64,000 nt of DNA from Hypericum androsaemum (GCA_963995505.1 OZ023181.1:18782221-18846220); one strand, 5' to 3'. Positions 49,633 through 61,464 are shown, numbered from the stretch's first letter. The notes: a model not told the origin generated them from the sequence alone. Numbers and translations: made by a program.

Positions 49633-50390
49633 TAACTCCACACTGCAAAAATGAATGGTCCTCAGTCTCAACACCACCACCACAGAGAGCACAATCAATT
49701 CATGACTGGAGATTATCCCAATTCTCAACATATTTCCTCTAGTTTTAAGCCTTCCTTGAAGAGTCATCCAACGAAAATAGCTCACTTTTAAAGGAAAGCA
49801 ACCAGTAAACCCCTTCTTCAGTATAGTGGGAGTTGAGAGCGAAAAGTTTTCGGACATAGAAGCGTAGAGACTCCTAACTGAGAACCTAAGAGAGAGATCA
49901 GGTCGCCATATGAACTTATCTGGCACATCCGCGAGAAGGATTTGGCTTGAGAGTAATCGCAGTCGGAGTCCTCCTCCCAAGCAAGAAGGCGTCTCCTCCA
50001 AGGAAGAGACCACACCCACGACCCGTTGATCAATTCTCTGCAATCAATCACAGCAGATTATTTCTTCAATGAGGCAGAGAAGAACCATGGGAACAAAACC
50101 TTCAAAGGACCAGTAGAGATCCAGTGGTCCTACCAAAAAGGAGTCTTGTCCCCACTGAGCGTCTTGATACCAATCGACCTTCTCATCGATTCTGCCACGG
50201 CACAATCAGAACTTGCTAGCTTCCAAATAGCACACCAGGGGCTAGCACTCCGTCCATTACACGGCAACCTTGAGATAGGGAAGGGGAACCCCAAAGACAC
50301 ATCTCCGTGGATACCTTTCACCACTGTACCCAGAGAGAGAGAGAGAGAGAGTTAGGAGAGACAAGAAATCGCCATACCCATTTCAAAAGT

Positions 50391-52017
50391 AAACATTCGT
50401 TCTTGACATCCAGCCGTGCGACTCCAAGCCTCCCACGTCCACAGGGACACATACATAATTCCAGGGCACATACGTGAGGGAACCCTTAATGGGATCACCG
50501 GACCGGAGAAACTTCTTGAACATTTAAGGTATATAATTTTGCCATCAATATAAAAGATTATTTAAAATTTGATTAAATAATTGAGCTTCATTCTAGGATA
50601 ATTAAAATTAATTACTTTTTTTAGTGAAGAAAGATAATTTGTAAAAAAAAATCATTACTGCTCTGGAAATTGGTCGATGTGGACTTGCATCCCGTGAATA
50701 CTAAATAACGTGGAGATGATTTTTGATATCTTCTACATGCTCTTCATTTTGAGTTGATAGATAATTGGATTGGTACTAATTTGACCAACTTTTATTTTTC
50801 TAATCTAAAAAATATTGAGATAAATTTACGAATTGGATCAAATTTTACCCATAATTTGTAACAAAACTAATTTTGATAAATTCGGCCACTACTACTGGCA
50901 AGAAAATTGCTGCCGACATGTACAACATTTAACCTATTTATTTTTTTTCGAATCTCTGGACATGTACAACTTTTAACCTATTTTTTAAATCTTTTAATCT
51001 ATTTAGAAAATATGTATAATTTTTTACCTATTAAAAAAAATATTTTTTTTGCCCATTTCAGAAAAAGTTTGGTCGTTGTTATTTAAGAAGAGCCAGCGTA
51101 GATTCATCTCCATCAAGTGTTCACCTAGAGGGGGGCGGATTTGGTAGGGACTATCCATGAGGACTAATCCAAACCAATATCACTACACATGCAAACCAAT
51201 ATCACTTCACGTGCAAACCAATATCATTTCACATGTAAACCAGCCTCATGCAAACCAATATCATTTCACATGCAAACCAATATCATTTCACATGCAAATC
51301 AATATCACCTGATATGTTATTAACCATCAGATTTAAAGATAATCAAATCTGATGGCCCAAAATTTAGTCCCCACTTGGAGACAAATTTTCTTTAGTCCCA
51401 CTCAATCCGGTCTCCACTTAGAGATGCACATACAGGTACTTCTTTTCAGTTGGATTGTGCATTTTTACTTCTAATAATTGCAATACTCGAACAATGTGAA
51501 GATCGAATTAATAGTGAGCTTCTTCCAATATCGTATTTTCAAAATCGAGAAGTTCGTCAATTATTTAGGGAGCACTTTTCCTGATGATCGTTAGACTTAA
51601 CTTGAAATTTGAATAAATTTATTTTTTTACTACTTAAACTACCCTCCATTTAAGCGTTTCAATTAGTTTGCGCTGGCATCATAATCTTATCATTTCTAAA
51701 AAAAAAGGTATATAATCTTATCCGGGTAAACAGTATATAGGGGGTGACGACGTCAAATTTTCAACGTAATGAGTGGGCTACAGACTTCCAGCAGTTACAC
51801 GAATTATGAAAAATAAATTGGGGTACCCACCAAAGTTGAATGGTTTTTTCTAGATGAAAAATGTCCTACGTAAAATTATTCCACATGGCGTATAGAAAAA
51901 GCTACACTAAATACACTACCCAACATGTCGATATTGGTATTCATCTATAACAGTAGCTTATGTCGAAAATAAAATGGACTGGGAATGGGAATCTGTACAG
52001 ATATTGAATTCGAGCTT
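50391..52017. other. AT-rich intergenic with a tandem repeat
   Basis: No gene recognised. A (GA)n-like stretch at about 50332-50352 marks the LINE edge. At 51165-51312 lies a short tandem repeat; the rest is AT-rich single-copy-looking DNA. Confidence 0.5.
51165..51312. repeat. Tandem repeat, about 23-bp unit, about six copies
   Basis: The unit CAAACCAATATCACTTCACA plus TG recurs with small changes (TCATTTCACATG in later copies); one copy is shortened to CAAACCAGCCTCATG-like sequence. No coding frame spans it. Confidence 0.85.
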
Positions 52018-53402
52018 TGATATTGTAAGAATTGAATAACCAAACTGATAAGTTATCTAAATTTTGGTAGTAATTGAACTTTCTTAACAATTTAGGGACC
52101 ATATGGGAAGTTTACCACGTAACCCTAGCCTGATTAGGACAAAACTAGGGTTTCAATCCCGAATTTGGCCTTAAATAGGAGTGGGCCATCCTCCTAATTC
52201 TGTCAGGAAAAAGACTCACGAAATTCACCCTTTTCATGTAGACGGAGGGCACATTCAGACTGAGAAGGACGTTTTGGGAGAAGACGAAACCATAGGAGAA
52301 TCGGAGGGTAAGTATGAGATCCTCCCTAACCCTCTGTTTTGAGTATTTTGGAAGAAAACTCACGAGTTGTATTCCAAAAAGAGAGGAGAAGTGATCAAGC
52401 AGACGAAATAGTGTCAAGGGAGCAAGTCAGGACCGTGGGAATCAAATAAATTTTGGGTGGACCGTCGGTAGAGTGATCGATAAGTTTTGTAGGCTGAGCT
52501 TAAGAGCGACTCCAGGTAAGTGGAATTCTGTGATTCAGTTTATGATCTTTGGTTCGTTCCGTGAAGTAAAATTCTGTGATTTGTTTATGATTGTTCGATC
52601 TGTTCTGTAAGTGATTCTGATACGAATGTTCTGATCTGATCCGAACTCAAATAATTCTTCCAAGAATTCAAGAATTAAAAATGAATGTAGAACAATAACT
52701 TAATTATATGAACCAAAAGATGAGTATCAATATTATCAAAATTGCAAAGCCTTACGGGCATCCTAATATTCTCGAATTCTGTAATGAACATGCAGGATTA
52801 TTCTCACGCCATTCTGGCCCCGTAGTTTATTCACACTAATTAAGGGGCTACCAGGTAACCCTAGGTGTATGTAATCAAAAGGACGGGGAGCGTGGGAATA
52901 GTTTGGGCTCGTGGAGGAAATTCTTTCCTGTCATATGGGCCTGCACCGCAGGAATGAGAAATAATTTATATGTGCCCCACGAGAATCCCGTCATGATATG
53001 TGTTAGGCTCCGGAGTCCTATTCTGTTAGTTGGCTAAGTAAATCAGTGTTTGGGTGTTCGTAAGCGTTTGAGTTGTTCGTAAGTCTGATATTATTGTGAA
53101 ATATGTTTATTTTCGTTCCACTTACTGAGTTATTCAACTCACCCTAGTCGCGTATGTTTCAGATCGTTCAGGTGAGGCTCGGGATCGGGAGGAAGGGGGG
53201 TGGTCGGCTGCATGCATCATCATTTGATTTTCAATAAAGGCAGATATTTTTTCGACTATCAGTATTCAGTTTTGATGACAATTGTCTGATTTTTAATTAA
53301 TAAATACTTTCAGATGTTTTGGTTATTTCGTAATAAAGTCTGGTGCCTATCTGGGTATTTAACACTTCGAATATTTATCACATCTATTTTCGGGTCGTGA
53401 CA
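52018..53402 (+). repeat. Gypsy-type LTR (5' end of a truncated element)
   Basis: Ends CGGGTCGTGACA, followed after a 5-nt spacer by a tRNA-iMet primer-binding site, so this is a 5' LTR in plus orientation. A TTAAATAG box at about 52171 may be the TATA. The start at TGATATTGTAAG (52018) is a guess, since no second LTR exists in the window. Length and gag start resemble large-LTR Tekay/Del-type Gypsy elements. Confidence 0.6.
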
Positions 53403-53407
53403 AATCT

Positions 53408-53419
53408 TGGTATCAGAGC
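53408..53419 (+). other. Primer-binding site, tRNA-iMet type
   Basis: TGGTATCAGAGC, the complement of the initiator tRNA-Met 3' end, just downstream of the LTR end. It confirms the LTR boundary and the plus direction. Confidence 0.88.
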
Positions 53420-54233
53420 TTTAAAAAAAATTCGAGTCAAAAACTGCTTTAAACAGTACTCGTGGTTTCATGCATGGGGGTGGGGGGGGGGGGGTGAAAA
53501 TCATTTTGAAACCATAGTTTTGAGGTCAAAATTTTATGATTTTAGTGGCCAAAACCACCTAAACTTTGAAAGACCATAACTTTTGACTCTCTTAACAGAT
53601 TTTCTTTGCGGAAAGGGAATTTAAGATCTACAAACCTGTTTTGGCAGAACGATCGACTTTAGGGGCCTAATTTGCAAGCGTTTGAAAGTTAGAGCTACTT
53701 AAAGATTTTGTAAAAAATATGAAGTGGTTTTGGTTGCAAATCTTGAATTTTCTTGAAGTTTCTGTGTTCTGATTCGGGTGTGGAGTATTTTGAAACATTA
53801 GGAGGAGTGTTCGTAGGTGGTGTGTGGAGTTGGAGGAATTTGATGTGTCCATGAAGTAATTTGAATGGATAATTATGTTCGTATTAGCAAACATACATGA
53901 CTTACTCTTTTATAAGTGTTTAATTATGCTTGTAAGTGGTTTATAAGTGTTTAATTATGCTTCGAAGTGGTTTATAAGTGTTTAATGTGTGCATGATTTC
54001 ACCATATAGTGCTAAAATGGTAGGTTCATAAATGGTGTCAGAATTCAAATCCTTATGTGGGTAATATATGTCGATAAGGTGTAGTATGAATTGATGAGAA
54101 ATGATTCTGATGGAGCGATAACGAGAGCCTGTGGTGAATAAACGTGGTGACTGCAGTGTTCAGATTTAATGTACAGTTATTAGATGAGTATGTGCCTTAA
54201 TTTTCTAGTGATAACATGTCAGGGTAGGGAACA

Positions 54234-54476
54234 ATGGCACCAACGACTAGGTCTGGAGCATCCAAAGGGCAGGGGCCAGAGCCAGAACCCGAGCATGGTG
54301 CGACAGTGCGGGGTACAAACATTGAAGTGCCTACTGATGGCGACGACGTTGCTGAAAACACCATAGGTGCTGGAAATGCTATGGAGGTTGATGAGGTTGC
54401 TGGTGTGGACGGTACTCCTGCCGCCCCTATCAATATGCCTACTGCCCCTATACCAAATCCTGCGCTCCTTGTCTGA
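54234..54476 (+). pseudogene. Gypsy gag N-terminus, truncated
   Basis: MAPTTRSGASKGQGPEPEPE and about 60 more Pro/Asp/Ala-rich residues, typical of the disordered N-terminus of plant Gypsy gag proteins that begin MAPxTRS. The frame stops where Copia sequence begins, so capsid, protease and pol are lost. About 810 bp of leader separates it from the primer-binding site and includes a G-rich run at 53473-53493. Confidence 0.65.
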
Positions 54477-55444
54477 GCAGATGTGACGGGTTACCCCTGT
54501 GTCGACAAACTACTCTCTTGCGTTATCCACCAAATTGGCTTCAAACACCATGGCGGATAGATCTAGCTCAGCCAGATCTTCAGCCAAATTGGCCTTCTCA
54601 CGATCACGATTGTCCTTCTGTGGTAGACGAAAATCTTTTACCATGTGACCAGGCTTATCGCAGTTGAAGCAGTTGTCCTTGATCCTTTTGGACATCTTTT
54701 TCATTGGTACTTGCTTCTCCTGCTTGTTGTCGGGTTTTTCCTCTTTTTGCTATTACCTCTTTCAGCGAGATATACATTGGCTTCAGAGTTTGTCCTGTTG
54801 TTCTTGACTTTGGACTTTCGGTTGTTTTCCTCAATCTTTAGTCTCACAATCAGGTCCTCAAGGCCCATATCCTTTCTCTTATGCTTGAAGTAGTTTTTGA
54901 AATCCTTCCACAGGGGTGGTAGCTTTTCAATCACTGCTGCCACTTGGAAAGATTCACTTAGGTGCATTCCCTCGGCATGGATTTCATGCAGAATTAGTTG
55001 TAACTCTTGCACTTGATCTATGACCTTCTTGGAATCCACCATCTTGAAGTCAAGGAACCTCCCGACGATGAATTTTTTCATCCAAGCATCCTCCTTTTTG
55101 TACTTCTTTCTCAGAGAATTTCACAATTCTTTTGCAGTCTCGGCTTCTGCATAAACATTGTAGAGGGTGTCGTCTAATCCATTCAGGATATAGTTATGAC
55201 ATAGGAAGTCGCTATGAGTCCAAGCCTCAAAAGCATTGACTTTTTGTTTATCTTCCTTATCCTTCTCCACCATAAGGGCTTCTTCTTTCAAGAACCGCAC
55301 TAGGTTGAGCGTTGTTAGGTAAAATAATATTTTCTGCTGCCACCTCTTGAACTCGGTACCATTGAACTTTACCGGCCTTTCGGCGTGGACAGTTCCTCGG
55401 ACTTGTGCTACAGCAGTGCTTGACGATGCCATCTTCAAATACAC
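54466..55444 (-). pseudogene. Copia gag fragment related to the 15-21 kb element
   Basis: Starts [10 protein letters not shown] (55444), as in the other element, then [20 protein letters not shown], a capsid-like region, a CCHC knuckle with the last Cys changed to Phe (CFNCDKPGHMVKDF, about 54630-54672), then [20 protein letters not shown]. An in-frame TAG (54510-54512) replaces the Trp before FVDTGVTRHIC. The fragment ends inside the protease region at about 54466. A frame break lies near 55081-55121. Confidence 0.88.
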
Positions 55445-55446
55445 TT

Positions 55447-55547
55447 AATCTCATCTTACGATTGTTGTCGAACAGAGTTATTATGGTGTATTTGATTAGG
55501 ATCTAAGTCAAGGCAAGGGTTTGACTCTTTCTTCGTAAGACGAGATT
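55447..55547 (-). promoter_or_regulatory. U5/leader hairpin of the second Copia copy
   Basis: In element direction, U5 contains AATCTCGTCTTACG (plus 55534-55547). Two bases after the LTR end lies CGTAAGATGAGATT (plus 55447-55460). The 14 positions pair with a single G-U in place of G-C. Neighbouring LTR sequence differs widely from the 15-21 kb element, so the pairing appears to be conserved. No TGG-starting primer-binding site is present. Confidence 0.7.
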
Positions 55548-55917
55548 GCCCCGTATTCAATACTTACGGCAATCGTCTCCAAGATACAACGACTTTGCAC
55601 TTCAAGTTCAAAATGCAACGACCCTTGAAGTCTGGCGAACCTTCGAATACTCAGAACTTTCTAGAGAGGGAGAGAGAAGATACTACAAAAGCTAGAAGAA
55701 GTAATATGTAATTGTAGTGGAGTAAATGTAAATGAGGACAGGAGACCTATTTATAGGCGTTGGGGACTGGAGTCTAGCTTGCGTTTTTCAATGTGGTAAT
55801 ACCACTTTGGACCATATTAGGCCTCCTACCTTGGGCCTACCTTGGGTCTTATTGGGCCTAGGGTAATTGGGCCTTACCACTTTAGACCATGTATTGAATT
55901 ATCATTCAATTCCAACA
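55463..55917 (-). repeat. 5' LTR of the second Copia copy, 455 bp
   Basis: On the plus strand TGTTGTCGAACAG to ATTCCAACA, with the same TGTTG/CAACA ends as the 15-21 kb element. The TATA box CCTATAAATAGG is on the minus strand near 55745. Its outer end (55917) abuts coding sequence of a pectin acetylesterase, so this LTR marks the insertion junction. Confidence 0.85.
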
Positions 55918-57757
55918 GGGTCATCGTTAATCGGGGATGTGGAAGCTGTAAATCCTGTAAGTTCTCCAAATCCCGTTAGCAAACAGCTTGGTGTCTTGCA
56001 ATGTTCAATCTTAATCATACAGTAACTTGATCAAGGCTACTAATCTTCACTTCAGAGGAGAAAGGATCTGGCTTGCTGTTGTTGAGGAATTATTAGCCAA
56101 GGGAATGAAAGATGCTGAAAATGTAAGATCCATTAACACACAGACTTGCCAATAGCCATTTCCTCTTTATATTAATACTTGTTAACATCATTGTAGGCTC
56201 TTCTTTCCGGGTGTTCGGCCGGTGGATTGGCTTCAATATTGCACTGTGATAGCTTCCGGGCTCTTCTGCCTATGGGTACTAAAGTAAAATGCCTTTCGGA
56301 TGCTGGTAATTTTGTTGATGTGTAAGCTCGCCTATAGTGGATCTCGGCCTTGATACCCAATGTCTGATAGTTGTTACTGCACTGTGTGTGTTTCTGTCTG
56401 CAATCTAATGTATGTACGTCTATTCTCAGGAAAGATGTAGCCGGTGGACAACATGTACAAGAATACTTTAACCAGATCGTTACCTTACATGTACTTGCAC
56501 CTTGTTATCTGAACTTGAATTGTATGGTTCTCGTCTCTTCTAGTTTCGCCTTAATATTGCTCATTGAAGATTGAGTATCTCTTGTAGGGTTCAGCGAAGA
56601 ACTTGCCTCCGTCCTGCACGTTAAGGCTTGGATCACTGGTACATCTTGTTTCACTGATACATCTGCCCGAATCTCTTCTTCGTTATACCTGCAGTCATTT
56701 TTAGTGATTTCTCTTTATGATTTGCGGTGTTTCTTCCCACAAAACGTAGTGCCGCAGATACGAACTCCGCTATCAGCATATGATTCTTGGCAGGTTAGCC
56801 AAATTCTATCTCTATGCAGATGAGTAGGCCGCTCGTGAAGCAGCGTCAAAGTGACCTTATATCGAGTTTCAACTTTCAAAAACTCTGTTACTGTTAGTTG
56901 GTAACTGAAAGGGCCTGGATTTGAGAACACATTTTTTTTGAAAGGTAAATTACATCAAGAATCTTCCTACGTCAGGGTTTGAACCCATGACCTCCCTCAA
57001 ATCTTGTTACGCCTATGTCGTTAGGCCAAATGACCTTTGAGAACACTTTCAAGCAGTTGTTTACTAAGATAAGAAATTCAGTAATCTAGAGTTTGGCTTT
57101 CACATATATGTTCTTTCAATACCTTGAAACTAGGTTTCGTGTTCGGACATATACGGAACAGTTTAGCTCCCGACGTTGCTGATCCCCGTGGCATATGGAG
57201 TGTGTGCAAGCAATCAATAGACAAATGCTCGCCTGTTCAAATTAAAGTAATGCAAGGTGACTGCAAGCAACATATCCCACTCTTGAAGAATATTGATGAG
57301 CATTGCAGAATATAGATAAGGCCCGAAGTCATCCGAGTTTACTCGTCCTTGTTTTCAGTGTTCAGAGGTAAGTTCCTGGCTGCATTGTCCAGAGCAGCCA
57401 ATTCGTCATCTTGGGGATTATACATAGACTCTTGCTATGCTCACTGCCAAACCGAAACACAAGCTACGTGGTATACGCGAACTCAACTATGCTAGCCAAG
57501 GCGGTAACAGCTTTCGCTTAACCATATCTCAATCCATTGCACTACCATTTCCAGGACTTTTTGCCCCTGTAACTTGTGTTCATTCCCTAAAAGAGATTTC
57601 GAACTTGATGCTGCAGACAGTAGGAAAGGCAGTTGGAGATTGGTTCTACGACCGGATTCCATTCCAGAAAGTCGATTGCCCTTACCCCTGCAACCCAACT
57701 TGCGTTAACAGAAGTACAGATTTCCTTCACCAACTTGAAATGTTCAAAGCATCATAG
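55918..57757 (+). pseudogene. Pectin acetylesterase, 5'-truncated by a Copia LTR
   Basis: Exon-like blocks read in order: GDVEAVNP (ends 55956), [20 protein letters not shown] (56036-56122), [20 protein letters not shown] (56197-56322) with the nucleophile Ser in GCSAGG, KDVAGGQHVQEYFNQIVTLH (56430-56490), GSAKNLPPSCT (from 56588), FFPQNVVPQIRTPLS plus AYDSWQ (to 56793), LAPDVADPRGIWSVCKQSID (about 57150-57251), [14 protein letters not shown] (about 57434), and [20 protein letters not shown] to the stop at 57757. The acceptors before FFPQN and IRNSLAPD lack AG, a few codons are missing after RTPL, and stops follow CYAHCQ. The signal peptide and the GGGWC region are absent. Family role: cell-wall pectin deacetylation (Notum-like hydrolase). 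Confidence 0.85.
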
Positions 57758-59351
57758 TCATTCTTTAAACACACATCCTCATTGAAGGGGAATTAAGATC
57801 ACATTAGTCATTGGTTAAGGCATCGTAATAAGCATCGGGCCGCCACCTCGGCACCTAACTTGTCTCCCGGGTGCCCCCCACCCCAATGTAATGAACGTTA
57901 CTGCTCAAAGCATAAAAATAAAACAACTCTTTTAAGTACCTTAATTCTGCAAAAAAGTTGCAGACTTCTGCTCGAAGCTGCTCCCTGAAGTTTCTTTCGT
58001 ATAGTCTAACCACTAAAGCGAAAAGTATTCAAAGGTGGATGGAATTCTTTGAACAATTTCATGTTGGACCACATGATCTTATATAACTCTTTTTGCTTTG
58101 GTATATATTCCAGCCTCATATACCGGCTGCTTTTCTTCATTAGAATAATCTGAAAGTCGGTCACTAAATTGGGGAAAAACAAGAACTAAAGATAATTTCC
58201 TCTCAAAGACCAACAAGAAAGTTCATGTCTATATCAGAAGGGAAAGCATTTGATTGGTTGGCTTATTTGGTTTCACAGAATGGGACTCCAATGGCTGCAC
58301 CGCTGTTCCGGATTAGCTCGTTCTTGAGGGTCCTCTGTTGGGTTTTATTTCCGCTGCAATCCAATAGGCCCCCTCTGCATGGTTTGACGTTGTGTTCGAC
58401 TTCCATTGGAGTCTCTTTGCTTGAAGATCAGGTACTACTACTTTGATCCACTGTCTTTCATTTATAACTCAACTGCGTCTCTTTACGTGTTTCTACAAAT
58501 ATTAGATGTTACGCTACGCATAGCATATACACGGATTATTATTTGGTTTGCTATCAGCTTAAGGTTTAAGTGCAGTTTGTTCATTACCAATGTGGGTTAC
58601 ACTACACGTGCATAATTGATTGGCTTAGGTCAATATTGGTTTGGTATTTGAGATGAAAGGACTTAATTCGATGTATATATCCTCTTGCATTGGATTTTGA
58701 ATGCCAAGCTGTCACTTTAAATTATGGAACCTTTGATTTTTCTTCATTTGGTTCATGCACCTGCCTACCAACCGATAGCAGCAAGTCGGTGCAAATGATC
58801 AATCGTATCTTTTTTTCATACCCCAATTAGGCGACTAATTCAGATTTTTGTAAGGTAAAATTTTTGTATGACGACAAAACTCTCCCAACAAATATGAAAG
58901 ATAAGACTTGCATCACGCGGAAGCTACATGCCAAACATCACGTCAAAGATTTTGGATACCACCGACTTCGCGGGGAAGCAATGGCACCTCCCCGTTGCCT
59001 AGCACTTGAACTGCTGCTTGGAAGATAGTATGGGTTAGGTGAGGATCTTGATGGATTCAACTCCGAGGCCCTGGCCGGATGGAGGTGGAGGCAAGGTCAT
59101 GAAGCCTGGATTGTTGAGCCTTTCCTTCAAAGCCTGTTTGTTGCATTGGGTCTGCTGGTATGATCAGTACCCTGTTGATGTGCGTCCCATTCTTGCTGAG
59201 GGCCTTTTGGGCGTTGGATCAACTCTACATCCCCAAGCAAATAAAGAAATTCGAAAGAAAATGACAGCTCAGTAGATTGAATTACAAATACTAAGGCATG
59301 TTATCTAGACTTCAAACAAGCGCATTAAAGATATAAAGAGAAGAGGTGAAC
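57758..59351. other. Intergenic, nothing recognised
   Basis: Downstream of the pectin acetylesterase remnant. Short frames at 58225-58446 and 59039-59275 match nothing I know and show no clear splice context. A CCGGATGGAGGTGGAGGCAA patch near 59074 is GC-richer. Confidence 0.45.
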
Positions 59352-60575
59352 CTGGTAAAGAATGTGCATCCAGTTAGCTTCCCTTGGCCCTGGAACATGC
59401 TTCAAGATCACACCACACTTCTCGAACTCCCGCAAAACTAAGTTGGTATCAGCATAAAGAATCTGGAAATAATAACTTGAAATCAGAAATTTTGGTACAA
59501 TAGTCAAATTTGTAAAATTAGCAGCAGCATCCATCACCTTGCAAGTTCGATTTCCCAAAAAAAAAAAGAGATTATCAAAGGTTTGTCCTAGCGCATCACA
59601 ATGAACTAACATCCACGAGCACTAGTTCCCAAACTAAGCTCACATCTTGCAAGTTGCACAACAGATAAAAGGTCGAAGGTATGGAGGCTGCGGACTATTA
59701 TAATTCATAAGCCAGAAAGAAGCAAGAGACACATTCTTTTGTCCATTTTGTCTCAACTCTCAGTTGCCAACATATCTTATGAAGCAAGTAGCAACTTATT
59801 AACAAAGCAAAAACTCGAAGTAGCCATCCCATCATCTCGAACAAGGGAGATAACACTACTCACGAGTCTATGATTATGACTAATCTCCTGCCAACATACA
59901 CGAAATCCAAATCCCTACAGATGCCCATTACTAAAGTAGCACCCGAATATCCTAAAAAAAAAAGAATATCCTCTTCAGGTAGTCAAAAGCACACACAACT
60001 ACTTTCCCCAGGATTTCGCGTTCGGAAATCGCAGCTGCAATCCTATTTTTTCTATATTCAAGGATCAAAACGCCTGGAAAGTGATCCATACACGACTTTA
60101 ACTTGCAAATGAAGCGCACAATACTATCCAAACATATAAAACAGCAGGTAAAACACAGAGCTGTGAACTTAAGGGCAGAGAAAGAAAGTAAATATATACC
60201 CATAGACAGTGACCCCTTCCTCTTCGTGGCCACCATTTCGGGCCTCGCGACCTCCCTGGACCACCCCCTCGACCGGCAACCCCTTCCCCTCGTCATCCTC
60301 CGCCCGCCGCGGGGGTCAGCCACCACGACGACGTCCCGGGGGACCCGCCCTCCCTCGAAATCGGGGTCGCGACCTCCTTCCTGGACCCCGACCGGTCCAG
60401 CTGCAGCTTGGTGGGCCCGGAGGAGGGCGGGGGATCTCGGGAGGTCCGAGTCAGGGGTGAAGTCGGAGCGGTCGTCGAGGGTGAAGACGGAGGAGGAGAT
60501 CGGGGTGGCTAGGTCTTGGAAGAATAGGGTTTGCCTCCCCGACTTGGGGGTTCTGTTGTGCAATGAAGCGCTCAT
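59352..60575 (-). pseudogene. NUP35-like nucleoporin, 5' part only, frame-broken
   Basis: Exon 1 (60575-60200) starts MSASLHNRTPKSGRQTLFFQ and contains SVFTLDDRSDFTPDS and REVARPE, matching plant NUP35 (MPPN family, inner-ring nuclear pore). It ends EEEGVTVYG before a GTATAT donor, but that motif is in a different frame from REVARPE. Exon 2 (59462-59352) encodes ADTNLVLREFEKCGVILKHV then PGPREANWMHILYQ, the start of the RRM-like MPPN domain, in a third frame relative to exon 1. Later exons (the rest of the MPPN domain and the C-terminal amphipathic helix) are not found downstream. It is probably a partial pseudogene, although sequencing error or distant exons cannot be excluded. Confidence 0.65.
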
Positions 60576-60739
60576 CTTCTTCCTTTTTTTCTTCTTTGAG
60601 ATTAAAGGAGTTTTGGTTTTGGGGTGATTTGTTTTGTTTCGTTTCTGTGGTTGGAACCCTAAACCCTTTGCGTCCTTATGTTGGATTCTGGGATTTTAGG
60701 GGAGGATTAATTGGTAAACGACGACGTTCTGCCAGAAAG

Positions 60740-61316
60740 TACAAATTTTGAAGGATATAATAGTCATAAAAAAGTACAATTCGAAGGTACAATTATCAAC
60801 TCATATATGGTCTGATGGATACGGTGTTAGTCTTTAAGCATGAGGTGGGAGGATCGAATCTCATGACTGTTTAAGATTCGAAATTATGGAACCAATTTAA
60901 AACTCACAAAAAAAGTAAATTTTTTCAACAATAAAAAAACGAAAGTAATATTCAGCGATTAAATCCTCTTTTTAAACTTCAGCAACCGGAGGTATTCTAT
61001 TTACATTTTCTAATTGATCCAAGGATATGAAACAAGTTTTTTTAATAAATAGATATGTAAAAATCGGTCTTCACATGATGGATCAGAATATCGCAACTGA
61101 TGCAAACGATGCATCACGTATCACTAATATACTATTTTAGAAGAGCTCGAATTCTAATCTTGTGTCAAATCCTACGGATCAATGAACAGTTTCGGGTAAA
61201 TAGTTTTTAAGAAGCCTAAAAGTAAAGCCCACCGTAAAACCTTCGACTGCAAATGCAGAAGGGAACTTGACCGTAAAATCCACCCTCGACCATAGACTAC
61301 AGACATAATTAAGAAC
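60740..61316. other. AT-rich intergenic, nothing recognised
   Basis: Upstream of the NUP35-like 5' end. No coding region or structured repeat recognised. Confidence 0.45.
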
Positions 61317-61427
61317 ATTTTATTGATTCAAATGAGAGACGGGGGGGGGGGGGGGGGGGGGGGAGGGGAGGTGTTTAGGGGACCAAATGTACATGTCAAC
61401 GAATATTTTATTGATTCAAATGAGAGA

Positions 61428-61464
<37 letters not shown>

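Larger units (their letters stand above)
43254..50390 (-). mobile_element. LINE 3' region on the minus strand, split by a Gypsy element
   Basis: The right part (50390-49638) encodes TLSGDKTPFW, DHWISTGPLKVLFP and the zf-RVT stretch FPLKVSYFRWMTLQGRLKTR then ETEDHSFLQCGV-type sequence. The left part (44611-43254) resumes at VWNYFLKLSNLQWCMPSSTW. A linker of unclear origin follows, then AWRLAIPMGFSWDVDASSIL, and the A-tail (T9 on the plus strand at 43254-43262). Continuity of the zf-RVT motif across the Gypsy insertion (TAACT on both sides) shows this was one LINE. Several frames are broken. Confidence 0.75.

Noticed and set aside
51165..51312. Regular short repeats that might suggest a CRISPR-like array
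   Set aside because: The repeats are contiguous, without spacers, in plant nuclear DNA: a minisatellite.
58225..58446. 73-codon frame that might be a small gene
   Set aside because: No recognisable motif, no conserved context and an AT-rich surrounding; it cannot be told from chance.
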